From Marinobacter sp. F4206 (lineage in GTDB: Bacteria > Pseudomonadota > Gammaproteobacteria > Pseudomonadales > Oleiphilaceae), in NCBI RefSeq assembly GCF_019392195.1, contig NZ_JAHXKI010000002.1, positions 1,736,001 to 1,800,000 on the forward strand: DNA of 64,000 bases, read 5' to 3'. The notes beneath the pieces are model-generated. The model did not search any database. It was not told the origin of the DNA and saw nothing but the letters and a program-made list of their open reading frames with translations. The translations under genes were made by a program, and so were the position numbers. Shown in pieces: positions 30,223 to 38,209 of the stretch (within the stretch, counting starts at the first letter, position 1; each line of letters opens with the position of its first letter).

Positions 30223-31326
30223 GTGTCCACCAAAACAGACTCTTGTGAACCTCCGTCTGCCCGGACGCCGTATCAGGTGGGCTTTTTGCTCATCGATAAA
30301 TTTACCCTCATTGCCCTGGCCACCGCGGTGGAGCCGCTGCGCGTGGCCAATCAGCTGGCCGGCTCGGAGCTCTACTCCTGGAAATTGCTGACGGTTGGCG
30401 GCGCCCCGGTGCGTGCCAGCGACGGCATGGTGGTGATGCCAGATGCCGGGCTTCGTGACGATGACCAGTTCGACCTGGTGATTGTGGTGGCCGGCCTGGA
30501 TGTCGTCCACAGTTTCTCTACCGTGGAAGTCCGCTGGCTGAAACAGCAGGCCCGCCGACACGCCGTCCTGGCGTCGGTGTGCACCGGCGCCTATGTGTTG
30601 GCCAGTGCCGGTCTCCTGGATGGCTACGCCTGCAGCGCCCATTGGGAATGCCTTGAGGCGATACAGGAAAAATTCCCCCGGGTACAGACCAACAATCGCC
30701 TCTTTACCCTGCAAGAGGAGCGCATGACGTGCACGGGCGGCACCGTCCCCATGCACATGATGTTGCGCTTCCTTGGGCTCCGTCACGGCCGGGAACTCAG
30801 CAACGCGATCTCGTACATCTTTATCTGTGACCGGCTCCGTGAGGAGTCCGACCAACAGCCGGTGCCGATGTTGCCCCGTCTGGCCAGCGCGCAGCCCAAG
30901 CTCGCCGAGGTCGCGAAGCTGATGGAAGCAAACATCGAGGAGCCGCTCAGCCTGGGCGAGCTCGCCACTCTGGCCGGGACCTCCCGGCGGCAACTTGAAC
31001 GGCTGTTTCTCAAGCACCTGGGCTGCACGCCCTCCCGGTATTATCTGGGGGTACGCCTCAATCGTGCCCGCCGGTTACTGAAACAGACTTCCTGCTCGAT
31101 CGTCGAAATAGCGTCCATCTGCGGGTTCGTCTCGGCCACCCATTTCAGCCGCTGCTATCGCAGGACCATGGGCCGGGCCCCCCGCCAGGAACGGATGGAT
31201 GCCTGGCCGCCGACGGATCCCCCGGCCGACGACGGCGGGCCGTCGCCGTCCTCGCGGGAGGCGCTCCGGCTCGCCAGTACCGAGTCGACCTACGGTACCT
31301 TCGGTAAACGTGCAGGCTCACGTTAG
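30223..31326 (+). CDS. GbdR/GlxA-like AraC-family regulator with DJ-1/GATase1-like domain
   Basis: 367 residues from a GTG preceded by GGGGGAGG; an ATG at 30112 would precede the promoter found here. An N-terminal DJ-1/PfpI-like domain (VGFLLIDKFTLIALATAVEP, SVCTGAYVLASAGLLDG) precedes a C-terminal AraC double helix-turn-helix (LATLAGTSRRQLERLF, IVEIASICGFVSATHFSRCY). P. aeruginosa GbdR, the glycine betaine/dimethylglycine activator, has the same architecture and about the same length; CdhR and SouR are close relatives. It probably controls the flanking demethylation genes. The C-terminal 40 residues are Pro/Ser-rich. Its 3' end overlaps the convergent fhs gene by 9 bp. Confidence 0.83.
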   Translation: MSTKTDSCEPPSARTPYQVGFLLIDKFTLIALATAVEPLRVANQLAGSELYSWKLLTVGGAPVRASDGMVVMPDAGLRDDDQFDLVIVVAGLDVVHSFSTVEVRWLKQQARRHAVLASVCTGAYVLASAGLLDGYACSAHWECLEAIQEKFPRVQTNNRLFTLQEERMTCTGGTVPMHMMLRFLGLRHGRELSNAISYIFICDRLREESDQQPVPMLPRLASAQPKLAEVAKLMEANIEEPLSLGELATLAGTSRRQLERLFLKHLGCTPSRYYLGVRLNRARRLLKQTSCSIVEIASICGFVSATHFSRCYRRTMGRAPRQERMDAWPPTDPPADDGGPSPSSREALRLASTESTYGTFGKRAGSR

Positions 31327-33054
31327 CCCCACCACCAGGCCGTCTTCGTCCAGGGCAATGTCCAGGGCTGCGGGCCGTCGCGGCAGTCCCGGCATGGTCA
31401 TGACATCGCCGCACATTGCCACCACAAAGCCGGCACCGGCCGCCAGACGGACTTCCCGGACCGGCAGAGTGTGCCCGGACGGGGCACCCAGGGCAGTGGG
31501 ATCGGCGGAAAAACTGTATTGGGTCTTGGCAATACAGACCGGCAGGTAGCCGAAGCCCATAGCCTCGTATTCGTTCAACTGGCGTTTTGCCAGCGCGGTA
31601 AATTCGACCCGGCCGGCATGATAGATCCGGGTGGCAATGGTTTCGATCTTGTCGGCCAGCGGCAGGCTGTCGTCATACAGAAACCGCACGCCGGGCTGGT
31701 CGGCATTGATCTGATCGAGCACCGCCTGGGCCAGTTCGGTGGCACCTTCGCCGCCGGTGGCCCAGTGATCCGCCGGTACCGCACGGACCCCCAAATGCTG
31801 GCTGATGGTCTGGATCAGGGTAATTTCTTCCTCGGTATCCCCCGGGAAGCGGTTGATGCAGACCACCGGGGTCAGCCCGAACTGCTTCAAATTCTGAATA
31901 TGCCGTTCCAGGTTGACCGATCCCGCCCGCAGCCCGGCCAGGTCCGGCATGGACAGTCGACTCCGGGGCACGCCGCCCTGCATTTTCAGGGCCCGGACGG
32001 TGCACACCAGCACGGCGGCATCCGGCTGCAGGCCCGAATGCCGGCATTTGATGTCGATGAATTTCTCGGCGCCGAGATCTGCCCCGAAGCCCGCTTCGGT
32101 CACCACGATGTCGTTCAGTGCCAGCGCCGCCCGGGTCGCGGTAACCGAGTTGCAGCCATGGGCGATGTTGGCGAAGGGGCCGCCGTGGATGAACACCGGG
32201 TTGTGTTCCAGGCTCTGAACGAGGTTCGGCTGCAGGGCCTCTTTGAGCAAGACCGACAGCGCCCCTTCCATGCCCAGGTCACCCACCGTGACCGGGCTGT
32301 TATCTGACCGTCGGCCGATGATCATGTTGGCCAGTCGCCGGCGCAAATCCGCGCGCCCTTCGGCCAGGCAGAGAATGGCCATGATCTCGGAGGACACGGT
32401 GATGTCGAACCCGGTTTCCCGGGGCACGCCGTGGGCCTTGCCGCCGAGCCCGCAGACCAGGTTCCGGAGCGAGCGATCGGTCAGGTCCAGGACCCGGCGC
32501 CAGCTGACCAGTCGTGGGTCCAGGCCGGCTTCGTTGCCCCAGTGGATATGGTTGTCGATCAGCGAGGCCAGCAGGTTGTGGGCAGTGGTGATGGCGTGGA
32601 AGTCGCCGTTGAAATGCAGGTTGATGTCCTCCATCGGAATGACCTGGGACCAGCCGCCGCCGGCGGCACCACCCTTCATGCCGAAACAGGGCCCCAGGGA
32701 GGGCTCGCGCAGACAGACCGAGGAGCTCAGGCCGAGACGGTTGAGGCCGTCATTCAGGCCGACGCTGGTGGTGGTTTTGCCCTCCCCGGCCGGCGTCGGT
32801 GTAATCGCGGTAACCAGGACAAGCTTGCCGCGCGGCGCCGTCGCGGAGGTGTCGACATACGCCATGTCCAGCTTGGCTTTGTAGTGGCCGAAGGGCACCA
32901 GGCTCTCAGCGGGCAGACCGAAACGTTGCTGCGCCAGCAGCAGAATGGACTGGGGCTGAACCGAACGGGCGATTTCGATGTCCGGTTTCGGTGTCAGCGG
33001 ACCGTTGTCCAGTACCGGTGTGTCGGAGGCTTTTTCATTATACCGGGGACGCAT
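31318..33054 (-). CDS. fhs: Formate-tetrahydrofolate ligase
   Basis: 578 residues against about 556 in characterised enzymes. The P-loop TPAGEGKTTT is at 87-96. Conserved segments include REPSLGPCFGMKGGAAGGG, DINLHFNGDFHAI, NPVFIHGGPFANIAHGCNS and TEAGFGADLGAEKF. The enzyme interconverts formate + THF + ATP and 10-formyl-THF. In a methyl-catabolic setting it would run toward formate and make ATP. It overlaps the upstream MTHFR gene by 17 bp, so the two are translationally coupled. Fhs is not universal in gammaproteobacteria. Confidence 0.96.
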   Translation of the reverse strand: MRPRYNEKASDTPVLDNGPLTPKPDIEIARSVQPQSILLLAQQRFGLPAESLVPFGHYKAKLDMAYVDTSATAPRGKLVLVTAITPTPAGEGKTTTSVGLNDGLNRLGLSSSVCLREPSLGPCFGMKGGAAGGGWSQVIPMEDINLHFNGDFHAITTAHNLLASLIDNHIHWGNEAGLDPRLVSWRRVLDLTDRSLRNLVCGLGGKAHGVPRETGFDITVSSEIMAILCLAEGRADLRRRLANMIIGRRSDNSPVTVGDLGMEGALSVLLKEALQPNLVQSLEHNPVFIHGGPFANIAHGCNSVTATRAALALNDIVVTEAGFGADLGAEKFIDIKCRHSGLQPDAAVLVCTVRALKMQGGVPRSRLSMPDLAGLRAGSVNLERHIQNLKQFGLTPVVCINRFPGDTEEEITLIQTISQHLGVRAVPADHWATGGEGATELAQAVLDQINADQPGVRFLYDDSLPLADKIETIATRIYHAGRVEFTALAKRQLNEYEAMGFGYLPVCIAKTQYSFSADPTALGAPSGHTLPVREVRLAAGAGFVVAMCGDVMTMPGLPRRPAALDIALDEDGLVVGLT

Positions 33055-33973
33055 TGGTCTGACTCCTCTGGTCCTCTGCGGACCGACTGTGCTGTTGAAT
33101 CCATTGTGCTGATTGCCGCAATCCGCCGAAGGGGAACAGGTGTATGCCCTTGAGCAGGGTTTCCGGATTGTCCAGGCGGTACTGGACCAGGGCCCGCACC
33201 ATACTGTCGGGCGTCCAGGTTCTCAGCAGCCTGGCGCTGCCGGGACGCCGGAGCAGCATGCGGCTCGAGGCGCCAACACCACACTGGGCGGCGTAGCTGA
33301 GCAGGGTTTTCATGCTCGTGGGGCCGGCCAGGCCAATGTAGACGGGAATCTGTTCGAGCAGCGTGCCCAGGCTCTGTAGCCAATCGATGACGATCTGGGC
33401 CTCGAAGGTGAACTGGGTGACCACCCAAAGGCGTATGCCGGTGGTGCGGGCGTATTCCTGTTTGACCTCCAGCGCGCGGACCAGCGCTGCCTTGTCCGCC
33501 CGGGGATGGCCCTCGGGGTGGGCGGCAACACCGATGCCGTGGAACCGGAACCGCGCCAGGATGTGGGATTCGAGCACCGCCAGGGTGTCCGGAAACGGTC
33601 CCGCCACAGCATCGCGGTCGCCGGCAATCAGCAGCAGGCGGTTCACGCCGCTTTCCTGCAACTGGGCCAACCAGTCGTCCAGTTGCCCCTGGCTCTCCGC
33701 CATCCGCGCCGGGACGTGGGGCACTGCATGCATACCCAGAGCCAGCAGCCGCCGGCAGGCGGCGAGCGTGTCCGCAAAGTTGCCGTTGGGAAGAAAGGGC
33801 ACGTAAACCGGAGTGCCGGCCGGCAGTAACTGTGGCAGGTCCTCGGTCATCAGGATCTGCCGGGGCGTCGCTTCAATCGACGCCGAAGCCACCAGTGCCT
33901 GCAGGCACTGGTCGGCTTCATCGCCCGGGGCGGTTTGAGCCGCCAGGGTGTGGGGTTGGTTCGCCAGAGTCAT
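33038..33973 (-). CDS. Divergent methylenetetrahydrofolate reductase (MetF-like)
   Basis: 311 residues. The barrel-type MTHFR pattern is recognisable: VPFLPNGNFADTLAACRRL, HVPARM, LLLIAGDRDA, the IGVAAHPEGHP segment, VTQFTFEAQIVIDWL and IPVYIGLAGPTSMKTLL. It differs from housekeeping MetF, for example in lacking the usual N-terminus. This suits a dedicated catabolic enzyme oxidising 5-methyl-THF to 5,10-methylene-THF. It lies between the DmdA-like gene (30 bp upstream) and fhs (overlapping). Direction of catalysis is inferred from that context. Confidence 0.8.
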   Translation of the reverse strand: MTLANQPHTLAAQTAPGDEADQCLQALVASASIEATPRQILMTEDLPQLLPAGTPVYVPFLPNGNFADTLAACRRLLALGMHAVPHVPARMAESQGQLDDWLAQLQESGVNRLLLIAGDRDAVAGPFPDTLAVLESHILARFRFHGIGVAAHPEGHPRADKAALVRALEVKQEYARTTGIRLWVVTQFTFEAQIVIDWLQSLGTLLEQIPVYIGLAGPTSMKTLLSYAAQCGVGASSRMLLRRPGSARLLRTWTPDSMVRALVQYRLDNPETLLKGIHLFPFGGLRQSAQWIQQHSRSAEDQRSQTNASPV

Positions 33974-34003
33974 AACGCGTCTTCCTGTGGTAACCAGCGG
34001 TTC

Positions 34004-35365
34004 TCAGTCGGCAAAATCAATGCCCTTGGCGCGGGCGCGTTCTCTGGCATTCGGGTTTACTGACGGCCGGAAGGGCACCTCCACCACTTCGGCGTCGACG
34101 TCGGTCGAGCCGTCCGGGGCGGCATACTCCACGGGCAGGTGCACGGTGAGCCGGGTGCCGATGTCGCGCAGCGCCAGGGGCACGTAGGCCAGGGCGATGT
34201 TGGTTTCCAGTTCCGGTGAGTACCAGGGCGAGGTGACGTAGCCTTGGGGCGCGCCTCCATCGGCTCCGCTCACCAGCCAGAAGTCATTGGCATAGTCGGT
34301 GACCGCACCGCCGCCGAAGCGTATACCCACCAGAGTGTGGGTGAACGGGGCGTTCCCGGCCTCCAGCTGCTCGCGAACCTGCTCCAGTCGCTCTTTGCCG
34401 ATGTAATCCGAGTCTTTGTTGCGGGGCACCTGATAGGCCAGATTGCACTGAAACGGCAGGGTCTCGGCGTCCAGGTCCTGGCCCCAGGACAGAATGCCGG
34501 CGGCAATCCGACGATGGTGGGCAGGAGCGATCACCCGGAGGTTATGGGTCTCGCCGGCGGCAAGCACGGCGTACCAGATGTCCTCGGCATATTTGGTGGC
34601 CTCCCTGAGATAGATCTCGTAACCCTTCTCACCGGTGAAACCGGTCTGGGACACGATCACATCGTGCTCCGCCAGCCGGGCCTCCATCAGGCCATAGTAA
34701 GGAAGGTCGCGCACCGCGTCACCGAACAGGTCGACCATCAGCGCCTCGGACTTCGGGCCCTGAATCTGCAGCGGTGCCACGTCGATCTCTGCGATGCTGA
34801 CGTTGAACCCCATTCCGATGTTTACGCCTCGCAACCACAGCTCCAGATCGCTGTCTGACAGGGAGAACCAGAATTCGTCCTCTGCCACCCGAAACAGCAC
34901 CGGGTCGTTGAGAATGCCGCCGTCCTCGTTGCAGAGGATGACGTACTTGCCCCGCATGGGTTTGATCTTGGTGGCGTCGCGGGTAATCACGTAATTGACG
35001 AAACGTTCGGCATCCGGGCCCTTGACCTGGATCTGGCGCTCAACCGCGACATTCCAGAGGGTGACGTCGTTGACCAGGGATTCGTACTCGACCATGGCGC
35101 CGCCCTGCTCGGGCGGTACGTACCCCCTCGGATGGTACATCCGGTTGTAGACGGTGGCGCGCCAGCAACCGGCCTCATAGGAGAGGTGCCAGAATGGTGA
35201 CTTGCGCACCCGGGTGGAAATCAGCATCTCCACCGGTGTGGGCCCGGACTGTCGCAGGTTGATGGGGACCTTGCGGTCGCTCTGGTCGATTGAGTCCGGT
35301 TGCCGTGCGGCCCCGGCCCGTTGGTGTGGATCATTTTGGCGTGCTTGCTCAATGTTGACGGCCAT
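34004..35365 (-). CDS. DmdA-like GcvT-family THF methyltransferase (DMSP demethylase-like)
   Basis: 453 residues; GGGGGAGACAGAC precedes the ATG. After a polar N-terminal extension of about 45 residues, the protein follows the GcvT/DmdA fold: RVRKSPFWHLSYEAGC, VTLWNVAVERQIQVKGPDA, GGILNDPVLFRVAEDEFWF, LQIQGPKSEALMVDLFG and VSQTGFTGEKGYEIYL. The VAVERQ segment and the NDP in place of the usual DD motif of glycine-cleavage T proteins resemble DMSP demethylase, which transfers a methyl group from DMSP to THF. DmdA is nearer 370 residues, so the identity is uncertain. Another methylated donor such as a betaine is possible. It is the first gene of a unit with MTHFR and fhs. Confidence 0.68.
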   Translation of the reverse strand: MAVNIEQARQNDPHQRAGAARQPDSIDQSDRKVPINLRQSGPTPVEMLISTRVRKSPFWHLSYEAGCWRATVYNRMYHPRGYVPPEQGGAMVEYESLVNDVTLWNVAVERQIQVKGPDAERFVNYVITRDATKIKPMRGKYVILCNEDGGILNDPVLFRVAEDEFWFSLSDSDLELWLRGVNIGMGFNVSIAEIDVAPLQIQGPKSEALMVDLFGDAVRDLPYYGLMEARLAEHDVIVSQTGFTGEKGYEIYLREATKYAEDIWYAVLAAGETHNLRVIAPAHHRRIAAGILSWGQDLDAETLPFQCNLAYQVPRNKDSDYIGKERLEQVREQLEAGNAPFTHTLVGIRFGGGAVTDYANDFWLVSGADGGAPQGYVTSPWYSPELETNIALAYVPLALRDIGTRLTVHLPVEYAAPDGSTDVDAEVVEVPFRPSVNPNARERARAKGIDFAD

Positions 35366-35574
35366 GTCTGTCTCCCCCTTTGGCGGGTGTTGCTGATAGC
35401 CTCAATGTGACTGGCTTTGGCGTGGGCGGGTGGAACCATTACGACATGGAAGCGACCAAAAGCGTCAAGGTCATATAGCCCGGGCGAAGACTCTCATGCT
35501 GAATTCATATAACTGAGCCGGTTTCAGATCCTTATACTGTGTCGCCCCACATACCCGATAATGAGAGAGAGATT

Positions 35575-35892
35575 ATGAGCGGACCCGACAAGCCCAAAGT
35601 CATCGGTGAGGAGTGGAGTGATGAGCGCGTGAAGAGCTTTCTTGCCATCGAGCCCTATGACACCGCCCAGAACCCGGACTTCAACGCCCTGCTGAAGGCC
35701 TATCAGGCCATGCGGGCCGGGGATTTCGAGCGGTTTATCGGGTTCTTTGTCGAGGCGGGACGGAATCTGAATGGTGTTAATGAAAACGGCGAGACCATTC
35801 TGGACATCATTTCCGAGCATCGCCGGAGTGTGGACTACGCCCGGGCCCTGGAACAGGCCGGCGCGAAACGGACAGCCGCGACCGGGAACTGA
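35575..35892 (+). CDS. PA4642-family small conserved protein
   Basis: 105 residues from the ATG at 35575, preceded by GAGAGAG; an ATG at 35539 is less likely. The sequence VIGEEWSDERVKSFLAIEP, then AYQAMRAGDFERFIGFFVEAGRNL (split here only by description) and a closing DIISEHRRSVDYARALEQAG, resembles P. aeruginosa PA4642, a conserved protein of unknown function. There is no signal peptide or membrane segment. A TATACT box at about 35533 may be its -10. A hairpin overlaps the stop codon. Confidence 0.75.
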   Translation: MSGPDKPKVIGEEWSDERVKSFLAIEPYDTAQNPDFNALLKAYQAMRAGDFERFIGFFVEAGRNLNGVNENGETILDIISEHRRSVDYARALEQAGAKRTAATGN

Positions 35893-35901
35893 CGTTCCCG
35901 G
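35882..35901. other. Hairpin over the stop codon of the PA4642-like gene
   Basis: CCGGGAAC-TGAC-GTTCCCGG is a perfect 8-bp stem whose loop holds the TGA stop. It lies between convergent genes. No clear T-run follows on either side, so it may be a weak bidirectional terminator. Confidence 0.4.
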
Positions 35902-35931
35902 CGCAACGGGTCGGTTTCAGTTTCGAGTGGT

Positions 35932-36384
35932 TTACTGGACGTCGACCTGGATCGCCTTGGGCTCCTTCGGTTCGGCCTTCTGCAGGGTCAGGGTCAGCAA
36001 GCCGTCCTTGAAGTTGGCCTTGACGCTGTTTTCGTCGACATTCTCGGGCAAAGTGAACCGGCGCATGAAGCTGCCGTAGAAGCGTTCGACACGGTGGTGT
36101 TTCTTGTCCCCGGTCTCCTCTTCGTGTTTCCGTTCGCCCTCAATGCTGAGGACACCGTCGTGCACGGTCACCTTGACGTCGTCCTTGCTCATTCCCGGCA
36201 ATTCGGCGTCGATGGTGAATGCCTCCGAGGTTTCCTTGATGTCGACGGCCGGAGCCCAGTCGCTGCGGCTGAACAGGTCTTTGCCCTCGCGCTCGTTGGG
36301 ACGAGCCACGCCGAACATTCGGTTATAGCGGTTCATCAGGTCTTCGAATTCACTGACCGGATTCCAGCGGGTGATGTTGCTCAT
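35932..36384 (-). CDS. Hsp20 small heat-shock protein
   Basis: 150 residues. The alpha-crystallin domain runs from about 45 to 140. It contains WAPAVDIKETSEAFTIDAEL, PGMSKDDVKVTVHDGVLSI, GERKHEEE and the closing FTLPENVDENSVKANFKDGL plus LTLTLQKAE. It is an ATP-independent holdase for aggregating proteins. AAAAGGAGGG precedes the ATG, and a sigma-32-like promoter lies 120-150 bp upstream. It resembles the HspC/class A type more than IbpA. Confidence 0.93.
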   Translation of the reverse strand: MSNITRWNPVSEFEDLMNRYNRMFGVARPNEREGKDLFSRSDWAPAVDIKETSEAFTIDAELPGMSKDDVKVTVHDGVLSIEGERKHEEETGDKKHHRVERFYGSFMRRFTLPENVDENSVKANFKDGLLTLTLQKAEPKEPKAIQVDVQ

Positions 36385-36503
36385 GGGAATACCCTCCTTT
36401 TCACGATAACGAATCTGTAAGTTGTCTCTCAGCTTCGCTCGCGGAACTGCCTAACACCGGTGGCACCAGCCGGATGGTTGTCCGTGAACATCTGCTATTA
36501 CCG

Positions 36504-36532
36504 AATGTAGGCGCTAAAGGAGGTATTTCAAG
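36504..36532 (-). promoter_or_regulatory. Sigma-32-like heat-shock promoter of hsp20
   Basis: On the minus strand CTTGAAA (36526-36532), a 14-bp spacer and CCTACATT (36504-36511) match the sigma-32 pattern CTTGAAA-N13-17-CCCCATnT well. It sits 120 bp upstream of the hsp20 ATG and just past the end of the sulfatase-fold gene. Confidence 0.65.
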
Positions 36533-36571
36533 GGTGGTTCTGGTCGAATTTTGATCAGCGTCAATCCGGGC

Positions 36572-38155
36572 TCAAGGACTGCCAAAGTGGCGGTGCAGGA
36601 ACGGGCGGAACCGGTCCATGGGGGCGCCCGGAGTCCGCAGATCCGGCCGGGTGCCGGGCTGGAATCCCGGCAGATCGCCGGAAAGAAACGGGGCGATCAG
36701 TGCCGGGTCGCCGCTGATCACGTGGACGATGACATCCCGGCTGGCGTTTTCGCCCGTGATCAACGGGGCCGGCTGATGATCCCCGAGAAGGATCATGAGG
36801 GTATCGGCGTGCACGTACCGGGCAGCGAATTCACCGGCAACGGTAAGTGCATAGGCGATTGACTCGCTGTAGTGGGCCCGAACCCGGTCCGGGTCACGCC
36901 AGAGCGACGCGGGAGCCTCTCCCGTCCCCCGCCAGCGTTCGAACACCCGCCCGTTACCGATGGTGTCCCAGTCCTTGAGGACCGGCAGCACCGGAACCCA
37001 GGGGGCGTGGCTGCTGATAAGGGCCAGCTCGGCGAACAGTGGCTCGGTTGTCCGCTTGCGCAGTTCCTGGAACCACTGCCAGGTAAACTGGTCCGGCATG
37101 GTCACCCAGTTGAACGCCGGTCCCTGGTAATCCAGATCGTCGTGATCGTAGATCTGCTCATAACGAAGCTGTCGGCCTTCCGGCCAGGGTTGGGTGATGG
37201 CGGGCATGACCGCCAGGGTACGGTGGCCGGTTTGGCGAAAATCATCGATCAGGGTGGGATATCCGCTGCTCAGAAGCGTTTCGTAGGCAAGCTGGTTGTG
37301 GACCCAGTGGCCACTCAGCACCGAGAGGTGGCCAAGCCAGGACTGGCCCCCCTGGATCGGTGATTGCAGTCGCCCGGTGGCCACGGTCAGGCCGGCAGCG
37401 GCCAACCGGTCGGCCATAGCCCCCAGCCGTTGATCGATCAGGGCCCGGTACCGGTCGTCGGTCAGTGTGGAGATGCCATAGGATTCAAGAAATCCGAGAA
37501 CCACGTCTTTACCCGCCAGCCGTGGCAGGGACCTGCGCTGGTTGCCGGGGCCTGGCTGCTGCTCCAGCCGCTGTGCCAGGGCTTCGCTCTCCTGGTGGGT
37601 ATTCGTGATCAGGGAGGCCTGCTGGGCGACGAGGGCCAGTGCCGGTGTCCCAATGAGTGGGGTTACTGTTCCCGCAACCGCCAGACCGGTAACCAGCAAC
37701 AGCGGTTTACCGAGGTGCGTCGGGGAGTGGTGACGGAGGCGCTCCAGGCTGAGACCAAAGAGCCAGCCGATACCTCCAAGCAAACCGAGAACCAGCGCGA
37801 GCGCCAGTACCGCAACAGTGGCACCCAGGTTGGTGTTCAGGAGATTCCAGCCGGCGTTGACCAGGCCCGCTTCCAGGTAGAGGTTCAGTCCACGTCCCAG
37901 GCTTTGGCGCACCAGGGCGTCCGCCAGAGCCAGCAACGCAATCGTGCTGTAGGTGAACGCCAGCACCACGGTAAGGCGGTTGCCGGCGTGTGGGCGGAGG
38001 CACGCCAGGGCCCACAGTGCGAGCGCCTCAACCGACAACCACGGAATGGGCCCGGGCAACGCCAGTGCCGGGATCAGGAACAGACCGTTGAGAATCAGTA
38101 ACCAGAGCAGCATCAAACGTTTTTGCCCCCGGCTGGCGGTTAGAACCGTGGTCAC
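36572..38155 (-). CDS. Membrane protein with sulfatase/alkaline-phosphatase-fold domain
   Basis: 527 residues. Four or five membrane helices lie in the first 180 residues, followed by a large periplasmic domain. That domain resembles LtaS/EptA-type enzymes: DVVLGFLESYGIS at its start, SPIQGGQSWLGHLSVLSG (possible nucleophile region), ISSHAPWVPVLP and the late metal motif LLGDHQPAPLI. Such proteins transfer phosphoglycerol or phosphoethanolamine, or hydrolyse sulfate or phosphate esters, at the outer face of the inner membrane. I cannot name the substrate or fix the nucleophile. It ends 54 bp downstream of yrdA on the same strand. Confidence 0.7.
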   Translation of the reverse strand: MTTVLTASRGQKRLMLLWLLILNGLFLIPALALPGPIPWLSVEALALWALACLRPHAGNRLTVVLAFTYSTIALLALADALVRQSLGRGLNLYLEAGLVNAGWNLLNTNLGATVAVLALALVLGLLGGIGWLFGLSLERLRHHSPTHLGKPLLLVTGLAVAGTVTPLIGTPALALVAQQASLITNTHQESEALAQRLEQQPGPGNQRRSLPRLAGKDVVLGFLESYGISTLTDDRYRALIDQRLGAMADRLAAAGLTVATGRLQSPIQGGQSWLGHLSVLSGHWVHNQLAYETLLSSGYPTLIDDFRQTGHRTLAVMPAITQPWPEGRQLRYEQIYDHDDLDYQGPAFNWVTMPDQFTWQWFQELRKRTTEPLFAELALISSHAPWVPVLPVLKDWDTIGNGRVFERWRGTGEAPASLWRDPDRVRAHYSESIAYALTVAGEFAARYVHADTLMILLGDHQPAPLITGENASRDVIVHVISGDPALIAPFLSGDLPGFQPGTRPDLRTPGAPMDRFRPFLHRHFGSP

Positions 38156-38209
38156 GGCGACCCGTAACCACCAGATATACGCCGCCGTCGCGCTGCCCGG
38201 ACCACCGGC

